The position numbers and the translations under genes are program-made. Positions 12,635 through 20,101 of a DNA stretch of 23,414 nucleotides are shown piece by piece. The notes under the pieces are model-generated. The model had not been told where the DNA came from and ran no database searches. It saw only the letters and a program-made list of their open reading frames with translations. Source of the stretch: an uncultured Candidatus Saccharibacteria bacterium (GTDB lineage Bacteria > Patescibacteriota > Saccharimonadia > Saccharimonadales > Saccharimonadaceae); assembly GCA_947304075.1 (NCBI GenBank), contig CAMYZY010000004.1:1-23414 (forward strand), given 5' to 3'. Position 1 is the first letter of the stretch, and each line of letters begins with the position of its first letter.

Positions 12635-14121
12635 AATGCTACATTACAGAGTTTTTGGCAATGCTGGTAAATATTCTGATTATGCTCATACTCTGTATAA
12701 CTATAATACATCAAACCATCGTCACCTGTCAAGAAATAAAGATAAGTGCTATCTGAAGGATTAGCCACAGCCAGCATAGCATTAAGCCCAGGGTTTGAAA
12801 TCGGACCACAAGGCAGACCGCCGTGTAATCTCGTATTATAACAGGAGTCTATTAAAAGAGCAGCGGAATTGTCGCTATAGGTCTGGCGTTCTGGATCAAC
12901 CGTATCCAGCGCATACGAAACCGTCACGTCGCTACCCAGTGGTATGCCAAGCTCAAGTCGTGATAAAAATACTTGTGCCACAGTTGGTTGTTCGGGTGAA
13001 GCCGCTTCCTTTTGTACTACCGAAGCCAATGTGATGCCTTGGAATAGACTTAATCCTTTGCTTGCATATAGTTCTTCAAGACTATTTTCGGTTAATACTC
13101 TATCCATTTCAGCCAAAAATGCATCCAAAATATCATTTACGGTGCTTTCACTATAAAAATTTAAGGTTTCGGGATACAAAAATCCTTCCAGTGTAGCCCC
13201 GTCAGGGCGCTCGACTAGAAATGGATAGTCGTATTGTGCATTAAATGCTTCATCGATTTCAGCTTGAGTATAATTTGGCAACAATTCTTCTTCGGTTTTT
13301 TCACCTTCGCCATTACGATTTACCGCCAGAAGATTCTTTTTAATATCATAAATTGTTTCTCCCGGGCGGATAGTAAAATCAAACGTCGCCGCCTTCATTT
13401 CGGCTTCTATTTTGGCATATTCTTCGGCTCTTTGATGTGCGCGTTCATCTTTAATAAACTTGACCAAATATACACCACCAACCGCAACACCGATGACTAC
13501 CGCTAGAATAATTAAACTAATGAAAGTCTTGGTCGTTGTTTTCATTTTGTGTTTTACGATATGTGCATTTAGCTTAGCTTTGTTTGCTTCTTTTTTAGTA
13601 ATACCAGTCATTGTCTCGCTAACTTCTTTGGCAGTGTTTTTTACAAAACTAGTTGTAGAATTAGTCGGAGTTGACTTTGGTTTGGAATTTTGAGCTATTT
13701 TTACCGGTGTTTCAGCAACATTTTTAATAGTTTCTAGAAAATCTTGCAAAATTATCGTCGCAGCTTCTGTGTCAATATCGCCTTTTTCGTACTTCTTTTT
13801 GCGAGCTTTTAATCTTTCTTCAGCTGCAACCGATGTCAAAGATTCATCCTGAAATTTAATCCGAGCCCCTGGAATTTTGGTCGCCAAAGTCTTGGCAAAA
13901 TTTCTCACATACAAAGACTGTGCAGTTTCATTTCCACTATTACTTCTTGGTAAACCCAAAACAAACAAATTAGTATTTTGTGTCCTAGCGATACGGCTGA
14001 TTTCATTCCATTCGCTTCCATCGACATTAATATAGCCAACCGGCACAGCAATTCTCGTAGCAGAATCCGCTCGTGCTACACCAATCCGCTTTTCGCCCAC
14101 ATCAAGACAGATTACTTTCAT
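12631..14121 (-). CDS. RuvX/YqgF - MltG fusion protein
   Basis: 496 aa in one continuous frame. Residues 1-135 are a RuvX/YqgF domain of RNase H fold (pre-16S rRNA processing family), with DVGEKRIGVA (7-16), GLPRSNSGNE (56-65), FQDESLT (90-96) and DTEAATIILQDFL (117-129), so the acidic residues look intact. A polar linker leads to one membrane helix (about 200-222). Residues about 245-496 are a YceG/MltG endolytic transglycosylase domain, with EGFLYPETL (312-320), LASVVQKEAA (365-374) and the LPCGPISNPGLNA region (436-448). The two families are often encoded side by side (yrrK-yrrL in Bacillus), so a fusion of neighbours is plausible. An in-frame Met at 193 just before the membrane helix could give a separate MltG but has no ribosome-binding site. 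A GGAG site precedes the main start. Confidence 0.9.
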   Translation of the reverse strand: MKVICLDVGEKRIGVARADSATRIAVPVGYINVDGSEWNEISRIARTQNTNLFVLGLPRSNSGNETAQSLYVRNFAKTLATKIPGARIKFQDESLTSVAAEERLKARKKKYEKGDIDTEAATIILQDFLETIKNVAETPVKIAQNSKPKSTPTNSTTSFVKNTAKEVSETMTGITKKEANKAKLNAHIVKHKMKTTTKTFISLIILAVVIGVAVGGVYLVKFIKDERAHQRAEEYAKIEAEMKAATFDFTIRPGETIYDIKKNLLAVNRNGEGEKTEEELLPNYTQAEIDEAFNAQYDYPFLVERPDGATLEGFLYPETLNFYSESTVNDILDAFLAEMDRVLTENSLEELYASKGLSLFQGITLASVVQKEAASPEQPTVAQVFLSRLELGIPLGSDVTVSYALDTVDPERQTYSDNSAALLIDSCYNTRLHGGLPCGPISNPGLNAMLAVANPSDSTYLYFLTGDDGLMYYSYTEYEHNQNIYQHCQKLCNVAL

Positions 14122-14141
14122 TTTAACTCCACACTTAATTA

Positions 14142-15980
14142 TTATTCATTATTTTCGCCAGATTCATCGGCTGTTTCGTCTGCGCTTTTTTCACTTTTTT
14201 CGCTTTTTTCTTCATCAGGTATATTAAATCCTTGTTGCTCAACCGTATTGCCACTTTGATCTTTGATTTCAAGATTTACAGTGATACGATTTGAATCATT
14301 TGGTATTGAAGTGACCCACGAGAACGAAGGATTAATTTTGACGTCTTTCACACCATTGATATCCTTAAGTAGATGTTGCGCATCACCTAGGCCACGGCCT
14401 TTAATTAGCTCTACGACACTCGAAGTGCTTAGCTTTGGACCAGTCAAATACGAAGTTTTTAGTTTTCCATTGTAGCCACCGTCAGTCAAGATAAAGCTCT
14501 CTACGAATGGATCTTTCATTTCGTAAATCTCTTGGTCGTCTTTCAAATTAGCTTTTTCTGCAATATATTCCTTTACCTTCGTCTTATCAATGACGAAAAT
14601 AGAAGTCGTGGTAGTCGCCTTAATCGTTGGCTTAGTGTCTTCTTTGACTTCTTCCCCAACCTTTGGAGTGGATTCTAGGCTCGTTACTTCTTGCTTCAAG
14701 CTTGATTCTATCGCCATCTTGTCATCGCCAAGTTTTTCAAGTAGTTTTTCTTTATTTGCTTCGACACTTGAACCAGCTAATTTAGACTTAGCCGTATCAA
14801 TATCTGATTGTTGGACGACTGTGATGTTTTCATCAGTGCCGCCCTCCATTGCACTATCGGAATAAACCCCAACACTAGCTGCCGTGTTCCATCCAGATTT
14901 TGCGGCCGCAATATTATACTTTGTGCCTGGCTCAACAGCTTCAACTGCTACTCTAGCAGAAACTAAGCATTTACGATTCTCGTTGAAAGTAGGATTATTA
15001 TAGTTTTCGCAATCTTGTTCGAGCTCTTTTAAATTTCCATCCCATCTTAAAGTTTTATCTTCTATTGCGACATATGACAAATTATTAATCGTAAAAATAG
15101 CACCCTTACTTACTGATTCTTCACCGCCATGCCCCCACACATCAAAATAAGTATAAATTACTAGTTTGCCGCTAGCCTTTTTACCTACATTCTTTTTGCC
15201 AGTAGCTTCAAATTCTACTTCTTCTGTCGTTTCAATTTTCTTTTCTTCAAGATAAAACTTACCAACTAGAGCATCTTCCTTGTCTAGCTCGGTAGTAAAT
15301 GTCACTGCTTCCGAAAAATTATTGGAAGTCGTCCTTATTTCTACATTTACAGTGACTGAAGGCGCGATTACTAGTGCCCAAATTAATATCAAAATCAAAA
15401 GCAAAATACCGACACCAGTTACAATGGCTAATTTTTTATGTTCGATAAACCAGTCTATGAATTTGTTATTTGTAAGAACCTTTTTAGTTTTAGCGGCCTT
15501 TTTGGGCTTTTCGGCCTTTGCTTTTTTACCATCCTTTTTTTCGTCTTCATCGTTATCTTCTTCGTCATCTTCTTCTTCATCGTCATCATCTTTAGAATCA
15601 TCATCTTTCTTTTCCAATTCTTCCACATCTTCTTCTGTCTCAACCGTGCCATCAGACTCTTCTACTAGTTCTTCCTTTGAAGTAGTATCAATTTCTACGT
15701 CATCTTTTGGTATGACGGGTGCTGTTTGCAAATCTGAAGTTACAGGCAACTTACTTGCAGCAGCTAATTTCAAAATCGAAGGGTCCGTAGTCACGAGTAC
15801 TACAGTTTTTTCTGCTGATTTGCCAGCTTTATGGATGAGTTTTATGTTTACCACGCTACGAAAAACCCCAGCCTTCTTTGGTGGGACTAAAGCAACAATT
15901 TTTTCTTTGGATTTTTCAATTTTTGTGATGACATCAGTGATATCATCTTCTGGTTCTATATAAATAACATCCTTATTCAT
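14142..15980 (-). CDS. Large acidic single-pass membrane protein (CPR 'baseplate J/gp47-like' type)
   Basis: 612 aa from the ATG at 15980. The N-terminal cytoplasmic domain (about 1-90: YIEPEDDITDVITKIEKSKE, ALVPPKKAG, KTVVLVTTDPSILKLAAAS) looks like a small alpha/beta domain. A strongly acidic, then Lys-rich stretch (about 105-170) and a membrane helix (about 183-206) follow. The large outer part (about 210-600) is beta-rich and has two Cys near residues 325 and 340 (LEQDCENYN and ENRKCLVSA). A low-complexity acidic tail ends it. Databases often label such CPR proteins baseplate J-like; I recall this and cannot verify it. It leads the operon with the MltG fusion and the LysM-CHAP gene, which points to the cell envelope. 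An extended -10 (TGTTATATT) ends 6 nt before 15980, favouring that start over the in-frame ATG at 15998. Confidence 0.7.
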   Translation of the reverse strand: MNKDVIYIEPEDDITDVITKIEKSKEKIVALVPPKKAGVFRSVVNIKLIHKAGKSAEKTVVLVTTDPSILKLAAASKLPVTSDLQTAPVIPKDDVEIDTTSKEELVEESDGTVETEEDVEELEKKDDDSKDDDDEEEDDEEDNDEDEKKDGKKAKAEKPKKAAKTKKVLTNNKFIDWFIEHKKLAIVTGVGILLLILILIWALVIAPSVTVNVEIRTTSNNFSEAVTFTTELDKEDALVGKFYLEEKKIETTEEVEFEATGKKNVGKKASGKLVIYTYFDVWGHGGEESVSKGAIFTINNLSYVAIEDKTLRWDGNLKELEQDCENYNNPTFNENRKCLVSARVAVEAVEPGTKYNIAAAKSGWNTAASVGVYSDSAMEGGTDENITVVQQSDIDTAKSKLAGSSVEANKEKLLEKLGDDKMAIESSLKQEVTSLESTPKVGEEVKEDTKPTIKATTTTSIFVIDKTKVKEYIAEKANLKDDQEIYEMKDPFVESFILTDGGYNGKLKTSYLTGPKLSTSSVVELIKGRGLGDAQHLLKDINGVKDVKINPSFSWVTSIPNDSNRITVNLEIKDQSGNTVEQQGFNIPDEEKSEKSEKSADETADESGENNE

Positions 15981-15986
15981 ATATAA

Positions 15987-15995
15987 AATATAACA
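15987..15995 (-). promoter_or_regulatory. Extended -10 of the envelope operon (leaderless spacing)
   Basis: TGTTATATT on the minus strand, hexamer ending 6 nt before the ATG at 15980. Only 16 bp separate it from the divergent -10 at 16012-16020. Confidence 0.5.
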
Positions 15996-16011
15996 CATTT
16001 TTTGTTGCTTG

Positions 16012-16020
16012 TGTTAAAAT
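16012..16020 (+). promoter_or_regulatory. Extended -10 of the histidine kinase operon
   Basis: TGTTAAAAT ends 8 nt before the ATG at 16029, with no Shine-Dalgarno between. It is divergent from the envelope-operon promoter. Confidence 0.5.
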
Positions 16021-16028
16021 AAATATAA

Positions 16029-17525
16029 ATGAGCATTTTTAAACGCGATAAAAATCAGAGCGGGCCAAGAAACGATGCCATTTTATCCGGATTGGCTCTA
16101 AAATACATTCACGACGGCGTGATTATTGCCGATAAAAACAACGTGGTTTGTTTTATCAACCCAGCGGCAGTTATTATGACGGGCTGCAGTTCTGCCGAGA
16201 ATGCCATCGGCCTTGATTACGGACTAATTATCAAAATCGAAAGTAAAGAAGGCCGCACTTTTTCAGACAACGAAAACCCATTAATTCAGGCCATGATGAC
16301 AAATCAGCAACTTGATTCGTATCAGGCATCCCTAATTGATTCTAGTTCTGACAAACGTATACCAGTTTCAATTAACGTTATCCCGGCTGGTGATGCTAGC
16401 AACAATCGTATCATTACTTTGCGCAATATCACCAAAGAACTTGCCGAAGAAGGCGAACAAACCGAGTTTATTTCCACTGCATCGCACGAAATGCGTACGC
16501 CAGTAGCTACCATTGACGGATATTTATCCTTAGCTCTTAATCCCCAAACCGCCACAATCGACGAAAGAGCGCGTGGCTATCTCGACGCCGCCGAAAAAGC
16601 GTCCAAGCACCTAGGCAAATTATTCCAAGACCTTTTGGATGTTACCAAGCTAGACGATGGCAAAATTAAGCCGAACTTCGAGCCAATCGAAGTAACTGAA
16701 TTTGTCAAGTCGGTCGTCGCAGATTACGAAATGCGTGCTAAAGATGCCAAACTCAATCTGAGTTTTGGTTCTTCTGGCGAAAGTTCCTTAGCCGGCGGGC
16801 TCAAAATGCAACCAGTGGTTTATGGCTTTGTCGACACTAGTTTTATGCGCGAAATTTTAGATAATTTACTTGAAAATGCCATTAAATACACACCAGAAGG
16901 TGGCTCAGTTTATGTGAATGTACGTGGTGATGGTGACCGTTTTCTTATCAACGTCACGGATACCGGCATCGGCATTTCTGCAGACGATCTAAACCATGTC
17001 TTTCAAAAGTTTTATCGTGCCGATAATTCCGACACGCGTACCATTGGCGGTACTGGTCTAGGGCTTTACTTAGTCAAACAACGTACTGAAGCCATGGGCG
17101 GCAAAGTTTGGGCCGAATCGGCTTTTGGCGAGGGTTCAACTTTTTATGTATCATTACCACGTTTAACTGATTCTGAGTACGAAAAGCGTATGATTATGGT
17201 GCAAAACCTTGCCATGCAAAAACAAGCCATGGCTTCTGCTGCTACACCAGCAGCGGGTCAAACCGCATTTCAAATTGCTGGCGCACCAAATCAGGCAGTA
17301 CCTACTCCCGCGCCAGCGCCTGTCAGCGCTCCACCAGTGGCGCCAGCGGTTCAAGCTCCAGTTAATCCGGTTCCATCAAATCCAGCTCCTATTCAGACAT
17401 CCCCTGCCCCGCCCACTAACCCGCCTATACCATCTTCGCCACCAATCCCACCCACAAACCCAAGTTTAGTCACAAACAATATCCCAACCCAAACTAATAA
17501 CAACTTAAACGGAGAATCAAAATGA
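16029..17525 (+). CDS. Soluble PAS-domain sensor histidine kinase
   Basis: 498 aa, with no membrane segment, so it is a cytoplasmic sensor. A PAS domain spans about 20-130 (KYIHDGVIIADKNNVVCFIN). The HisKA domain has TASHEMRTPVATIDGY, with phospho-acceptor H153. The HATPase_c domain has the N box (DNLLENAIKYTPEGG), G1 (DTGIGIS), an F box (FQKFYRADNS) and G2 (GGTGLGLYL). After about residue 390 the protein becomes a Pro/Ala-rich tail of about 100 residues with no predicted fold, ending in an Asn-rich run. The gene overlaps the response regulator start by ATGA, so the pair is cognate. What the PAS domain senses is not evident. Confidence 0.94.
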   Translation: MSIFKRDKNQSGPRNDAILSGLALKYIHDGVIIADKNNVVCFINPAAVIMTGCSSAENAIGLDYGLIIKIESKEGRTFSDNENPLIQAMMTNQQLDSYQASLIDSSSDKRIPVSINVIPAGDASNNRIITLRNITKELAEEGEQTEFISTASHEMRTPVATIDGYLSLALNPQTATIDERARGYLDAAEKASKHLGKLFQDLLDVTKLDDGKIKPNFEPIEVTEFVKSVVADYEMRAKDAKLNLSFGSSGESSLAGGLKMQPVVYGFVDTSFMREILDNLLENAIKYTPEGGSVYVNVRGDGDRFLINVTDTGIGISADDLNHVFQKFYRADNSDTRTIGGTGLGLYLVKQRTEAMGGKVWAESAFGEGSTFYVSLPRLTDSEYEKRMIMVQNLAMQKQAMASAATPAAGQTAFQIAGAPNQAVPTPAPAPVSAPPVAPAVQAPVNPVPSNPAPIQTSPAPPTNPPIPSSPPIPPTNPSLVTNNIPTQTNNNLNGESK

Positions 17526-18079
17526 GTAAAGTAATGGTAGTAGAAGACGACGCAAGTCTACGAGAAATATATAGCATTCGTATTACGGCTGAAGGCTACG
17601 AAGTAGTCTCAGCTGGTGACGGCGAAGAAGCGCTTGCCGTCGCAGTCCGCGAAAAACCTGACCTAATTCTAAGCGACGTTATGATGCCAAAAATTTCAGG
17701 TTTTGATATGTTGGATATTCTCCGTTCCACACCCGAAACCGCAAATATAAAAGTTGTTATGATGACGGCACTTTCAGCAGAGGATCAAAGGCAACGTGGT
17801 GAGCGTTTGGGCGCAGATAGATATCTAGTTAAGTCTCAAGTCGGTATCGAAGATGTAATTAATACAATTCATGAAGTATTGGGCGACCGAGCGGCTCCAG
17901 CCGCAGCTCCGGCGACTGCACCTGCACCTACACCAGCACCTGCCCCAGCCACAGCGCCAACGCCAGCTCCAGAACCAGCTCCTGTACCAGAACCAGCACC
18001 ATATAATCCAGCACCGGCAACTCCTGCACCAGCGCCGGCCCCACAGGCAGAAGATGGACAACCAAATCCGGCTCAATAA
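17522..18079 (+). CDS. Single-domain response regulator with Pro/Ala-rich tail
   Basis: 185 aa. A CheY-like receiver covers 1-122, with the acidic pair D9/D10 (VVEDDAS), the phospho-acceptor D52 (LILSDVMMPKISGFD), T82 (MMTALS) and K104 (YLVKS). No DNA-binding output domain follows. Instead there is a tail of about 60 residues made mostly of Pro-Ala repeats, like the tail of its kinase. Output must therefore be by protein-protein contact or via the tail. It has a GGAG site and overlaps the kinase gene by 4 nt. The next gene starts inside its last codons in another frame. Confidence 0.93.
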   Translation: MSKVMVVEDDASLREIYSIRITAEGYEVVSAGDGEEALAVAVREKPDLILSDVMMPKISGFDMLDILRSTPETANIKVVMMTALSAEDQRQRGERLGADRYLVKSQVGIEDVINTIHEVLGDRAAPAAAPATAPAPTPAPAPATAPTPAPEPAPVPEPAPYNPAPATPAPAPAPQAEDGQPNPAQ

Positions 18080-18812
18080 GTTTTTAGCAGAAAGACTTGG
18101 AGTTTCCCGTCGCGAAGCAGACGAATTGATTGCCAAAGGTAAAGTTTCACTAGATGGCGAAACAGCGAAAATAGGGGCGAAAATTGACAAAACATCTAAA
18201 GTGTGCTATAATAGTAAGATAATTCCGTTTGATACGGAATATCTTTATATCGCCTTCCATAAACCAATCGGTTACGTTTGTTCACGTCGAGCGCAGGGCT
18301 CTGCCCCTACGCTGTATGAGCTTTTGCCAAAAACGTATCAAAAGCTCAAGACCGTCGGTCGTTTAGATAAAGATTCATCTGGTCTAATACTATTAACGAA
18401 TGATGGCGATTTCGCTTTTCAAATGACGCATCCAAAATTCCGCAAAAACAAAGTCTACGAAGTCGAATTAAGTAGACCTCTAGAGCCACTCCACCAGCAA
18501 ATGATTTCAGACTACGGCGTTATGCTCGACGACGGCCCCAGCCAATTCAAAGTGCTAAGGCTCACATCGGCGGGTGACGAATCTGGAAGGGGTCCCCAAA
18601 ATGTTTTGCGAAGCAAAAATTTTGGGGAGGGAGAAGATTCGGCAGGACCCGCCGAGAAGTATTTAGTGTTTTTAACCGAGGGCCGCAACCGTCAAATCCG
18701 CCGTACCTTCGCTGCTCTTGGCTACAAAGTCACCAAACTTCACCGTATCTCATTTGGTAAATACGAACTAGGGAGCCTTGAACCCGGTAAATATGATATA
18801 ATAAAACCATGA
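18054..18812 (+). CDS. RsuA/RluB-family rRNA pseudouridine synthase with an in-frame palindromic insertion
   Basis: 252 aa. An N-terminal S4 RNA-binding domain (about 4-55, RLNKFLAERLGVSRREADEL) precedes the catalytic domain. The signature is VGRLDKDSSGLILLTNDGD, with the catalytic Asp at 105 (GRLD), and EGRNRQIRRTFAALGYKV is near the C-terminus. Residues about 171-201 (TSAGDESG to SAGPAE) are extra; they lie in a loop between the FKVLRL strand and KYLVFLTEGRNRQ and are encoded by a family-2 palindromic element. The start is placed at the ATG at 18054, because the S4 domain begins six residues later and the frame upstream only mirrors the Pro/Ala tail of the response regulator. The gene overlaps that regulator by 26 nt and the next gene by ATGA. 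Confidence 0.93.
   Translation: MDNQIRLNKFLAERLGVSRREADELIAKGKVSLDGETAKIGAKIDKTSKVCYNSKIIPFDTEYLYIAFHKPIGYVCSRRAQGSAPTLYELLPKTYQKLKTVGRLDKDSSGLILLTNDGDFAFQMTHPKFRKNKVYEVELSRPLEPLHQQMISDYGVMLDDGPSQFKVLRLTSAGDESGRGPQNVLRSKNFGEGEDSAGPAEKYLVFLTEGRNRQIRRTFAALGYKVTKLHRISFGKYELGSLEPGKYDIIKP
18567..18655 (+). repeat. Family-2 palindromic element inside the pseudouridine synthase gene
   Basis: 89 bp with three nested stems. The outer is TCGGCGGGT (18567-18575) with ACCCGCCGA (18647-18655), perfect. The middle is CGAATCT (18578-18584) with AGATTCG (18635-18641). The inner is a long stem: CCCCAAAAT (18594-18602) with ATTTTGGGG (18619-18627), extended by TTTTGC/GCAAAA around a GAA loop. The outer ends match the obg copy; the middle and inner arms differ yet remain complementary. 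Confidence 0.88.
18794..18802 (+). promoter_or_regulatory. Extended -10 of the FtsA/PilM-like gene, inside the upstream gene
   Basis: TGATATAAT lies within the last codons of the pseudouridine synthase gene and ends 6 nt before the ATG at 18809. Since it also encodes Tyr-Asp-Ile-Ile, chance occurrence is possible. Confidence 0.45.
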
Positions 18813-20032
18813 GTACTATTCTAGGACTTGATATTGGTACCGAATTTGTAAAAGCCGTCTTAGCCAAACCAGCCAAAAAAGGCGATTTGGAGATTCTTGG
18901 TGTCGGCAAAGCCAAGCAAGCAGAAGGTAATATGTACAATGGTGCTATTGCCGATATTCCGGCCGTCGTTAATGTTTGCGAAGAAGCCCTAGTTCAAGTC
19001 GAAGAGCAGGCTGGCGAGCGCGCTGAGCTTACCGTAGTTGGTGTTGCGGGTGAGCTAATTAAAGGCTCCACCACCACCGTTCATTATAATCGCAAAAATC
19101 CCAACAAGCCGATTACCGACAACGAAATGCAAGAAATTATCAAAAAAGTCCAACAAAAATCCGGCGAAGTCGCCAAAAAAACCGTCGCGCTTGAGACTGG
19201 CAACGAAAATGTTGAAGTGAGACTTATTAATTCCGCCATCGTATCTTTAACTATTGATGGTTACAAAATCAGCAACCCAATTGGCTTCAAAGGTTCAGAC
19301 GTCGTTATTCAATTTTATACCGCTTTTGCCCCACTCATACATGTGGCCGCCATCGAAAAAGTCTGCGCAGAATTAAATCTAGATTTACTTACTGTAGCAG
19401 TAGAGCCATTTGCGGTGTGTCGAGCTTGTCTGGGTGACGATCTCGATTCAAATTTCTCTGGTATCGTTATGGATATCGGCGGTGGCACGACTGATATCGC
19501 CGTCGTCGAAGATGGTGGTGTAGAAGGCACCAAAATGTTCTCGATTGGTGGTCGTAGTTTTACGCATCAAATTGCCGAGTCTCTCGGTGTTGATTTTGAT
19601 ACCGCCGAAGATTATAAATTAAAATTTGATACCACAGAGCTCGATGATCGCATCAAATCCAAAGTCGAATCAGCCCTTTCGCGCAATTTGTCTGTCTGGC
19701 TTACTGGTGTAGAAGTCGCACTCGAAGATTTTGATAATACTAGTAGTCTTCCTCGCAATGTTTTGCTTTGTGGTGGTGGCGCCAGCCTATCTATCGTCCA
19801 AGAAACCTTAGCCGTATCCGACTGGTATGAATCACTTCCCTTTTCTCGCCGCCCAGTCATCCACCTAATCGATGTAAGTGAGTTGCCAAATCTCAAAAAC
19901 GAAGAAAACTTCGAAATCGACCATTCATTTGCCACGGCGCTTGGTTTGCTCCGGGTTGGCATGGACACACTAGCCGGTGCGCCCGAAGAAAACAAGCTCA
20001 AAGCCAAAATCGCCAAGTTACTTCAAAACTAG
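18809..20032 (+). CDS. FtsA/PilM-like actin-fold ATPase
   Basis: 407 aa. Actin-superfamily motifs are clear: phosphate-1 loop ILGLDIGTEFVKAV (near residue 4), phosphate-2 loop IVMDIGGGTTDIAVVEDGG (about 215-235), FSIGGRSFTHQIAESLG, and the adenosine motif LLCGGGASL (about 310). The segment between about 80 and 160 fits the SHS2/1C insertion shared by FtsA and PilM. FtsA links FtsZ to the membrane during division; PilM is the cytoplasmic actin-like part of the type IV pilus machine. The short C-terminal helix rich in Lys and Leu (KLKAKIAKLLQN) could be an amphipathic membrane tether, which favours an FtsA-like role. The absence of pilus genes nearby also favours it. The gene is coupled by ATGA to the upstream gene and may have its own promoter. 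Confidence 0.8.
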   Translation: MSTILGLDIGTEFVKAVLAKPAKKGDLEILGVGKAKQAEGNMYNGAIADIPAVVNVCEEALVQVEEQAGERAELTVVGVAGELIKGSTTTVHYNRKNPNKPITDNEMQEIIKKVQQKSGEVAKKTVALETGNENVEVRLINSAIVSLTIDGYKISNPIGFKGSDVVIQFYTAFAPLIHVAAIEKVCAELNLDLLTVAVEPFAVCRACLGDDLDSNFSGIVMDIGGGTTDIAVVEDGGVEGTKMFSIGGRSFTHQIAESLGVDFDTAEDYKLKFDTTELDDRIKSKVESALSRNLSVWLTGVEVALEDFDNTSSLPRNVLLCGGGASLSIVQETLAVSDWYESLPFSRRPVIHLIDVSELPNLKNEENFEIDHSFATALGLLRVGMDTLAGAPEENKLKAKIAKLLQN

Positions 20033-20054
20033 TCTACTATATCTAGATTAATTA

Positions 20055-20063
20055 TGTTATAAT
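20055..20063 (+). promoter_or_regulatory. Extended -10 promoter of the HAD-like gene
   Basis: TGTTATAAT followed by a leader of about 30 nt ending in AGGGGGTG just before the ATG at 20102. Confidence 0.6.
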
Positions 20064-20101
20064 ACAATTATTCTGATAAAAATACTTTTAGGGGGTGCAA
20101 T

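Noticed and set aside
12997..13026. Gln in the ASVVQKEA motif of the MltG domain taken as loss of the catalytic Glu.
   Set aside because: The second Glu of the motif is present, and I am not certain which Glu is essential across the family, so inactivation cannot be claimed.
15440..15965. Several open frames in the acidic/Lys-rich region of the large membrane protein.
   Set aside because: They are low-complexity shadows on the other strand or frame (Ser-rich or Met/Lys-rich) with no ribosome-binding sites or family features.
17871..18053. Open frame upstream of the pseudouridine synthase S4 domain (His/Gln/Leu-rich).
   Set aside because: It is the shadow of the Pro/Ala tail of the response regulator in another frame; the S4 domain starts after the ATG at 18054.
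18289..18312. Short hairpin AGCGCAGGG-loop-CCCTACGCT in the pseudouridine synthase gene, a possible third palindromic family.
   Set aside because: The protein length at this point fits normal family members, so no insertion is evident, and no second copy was found in the window.
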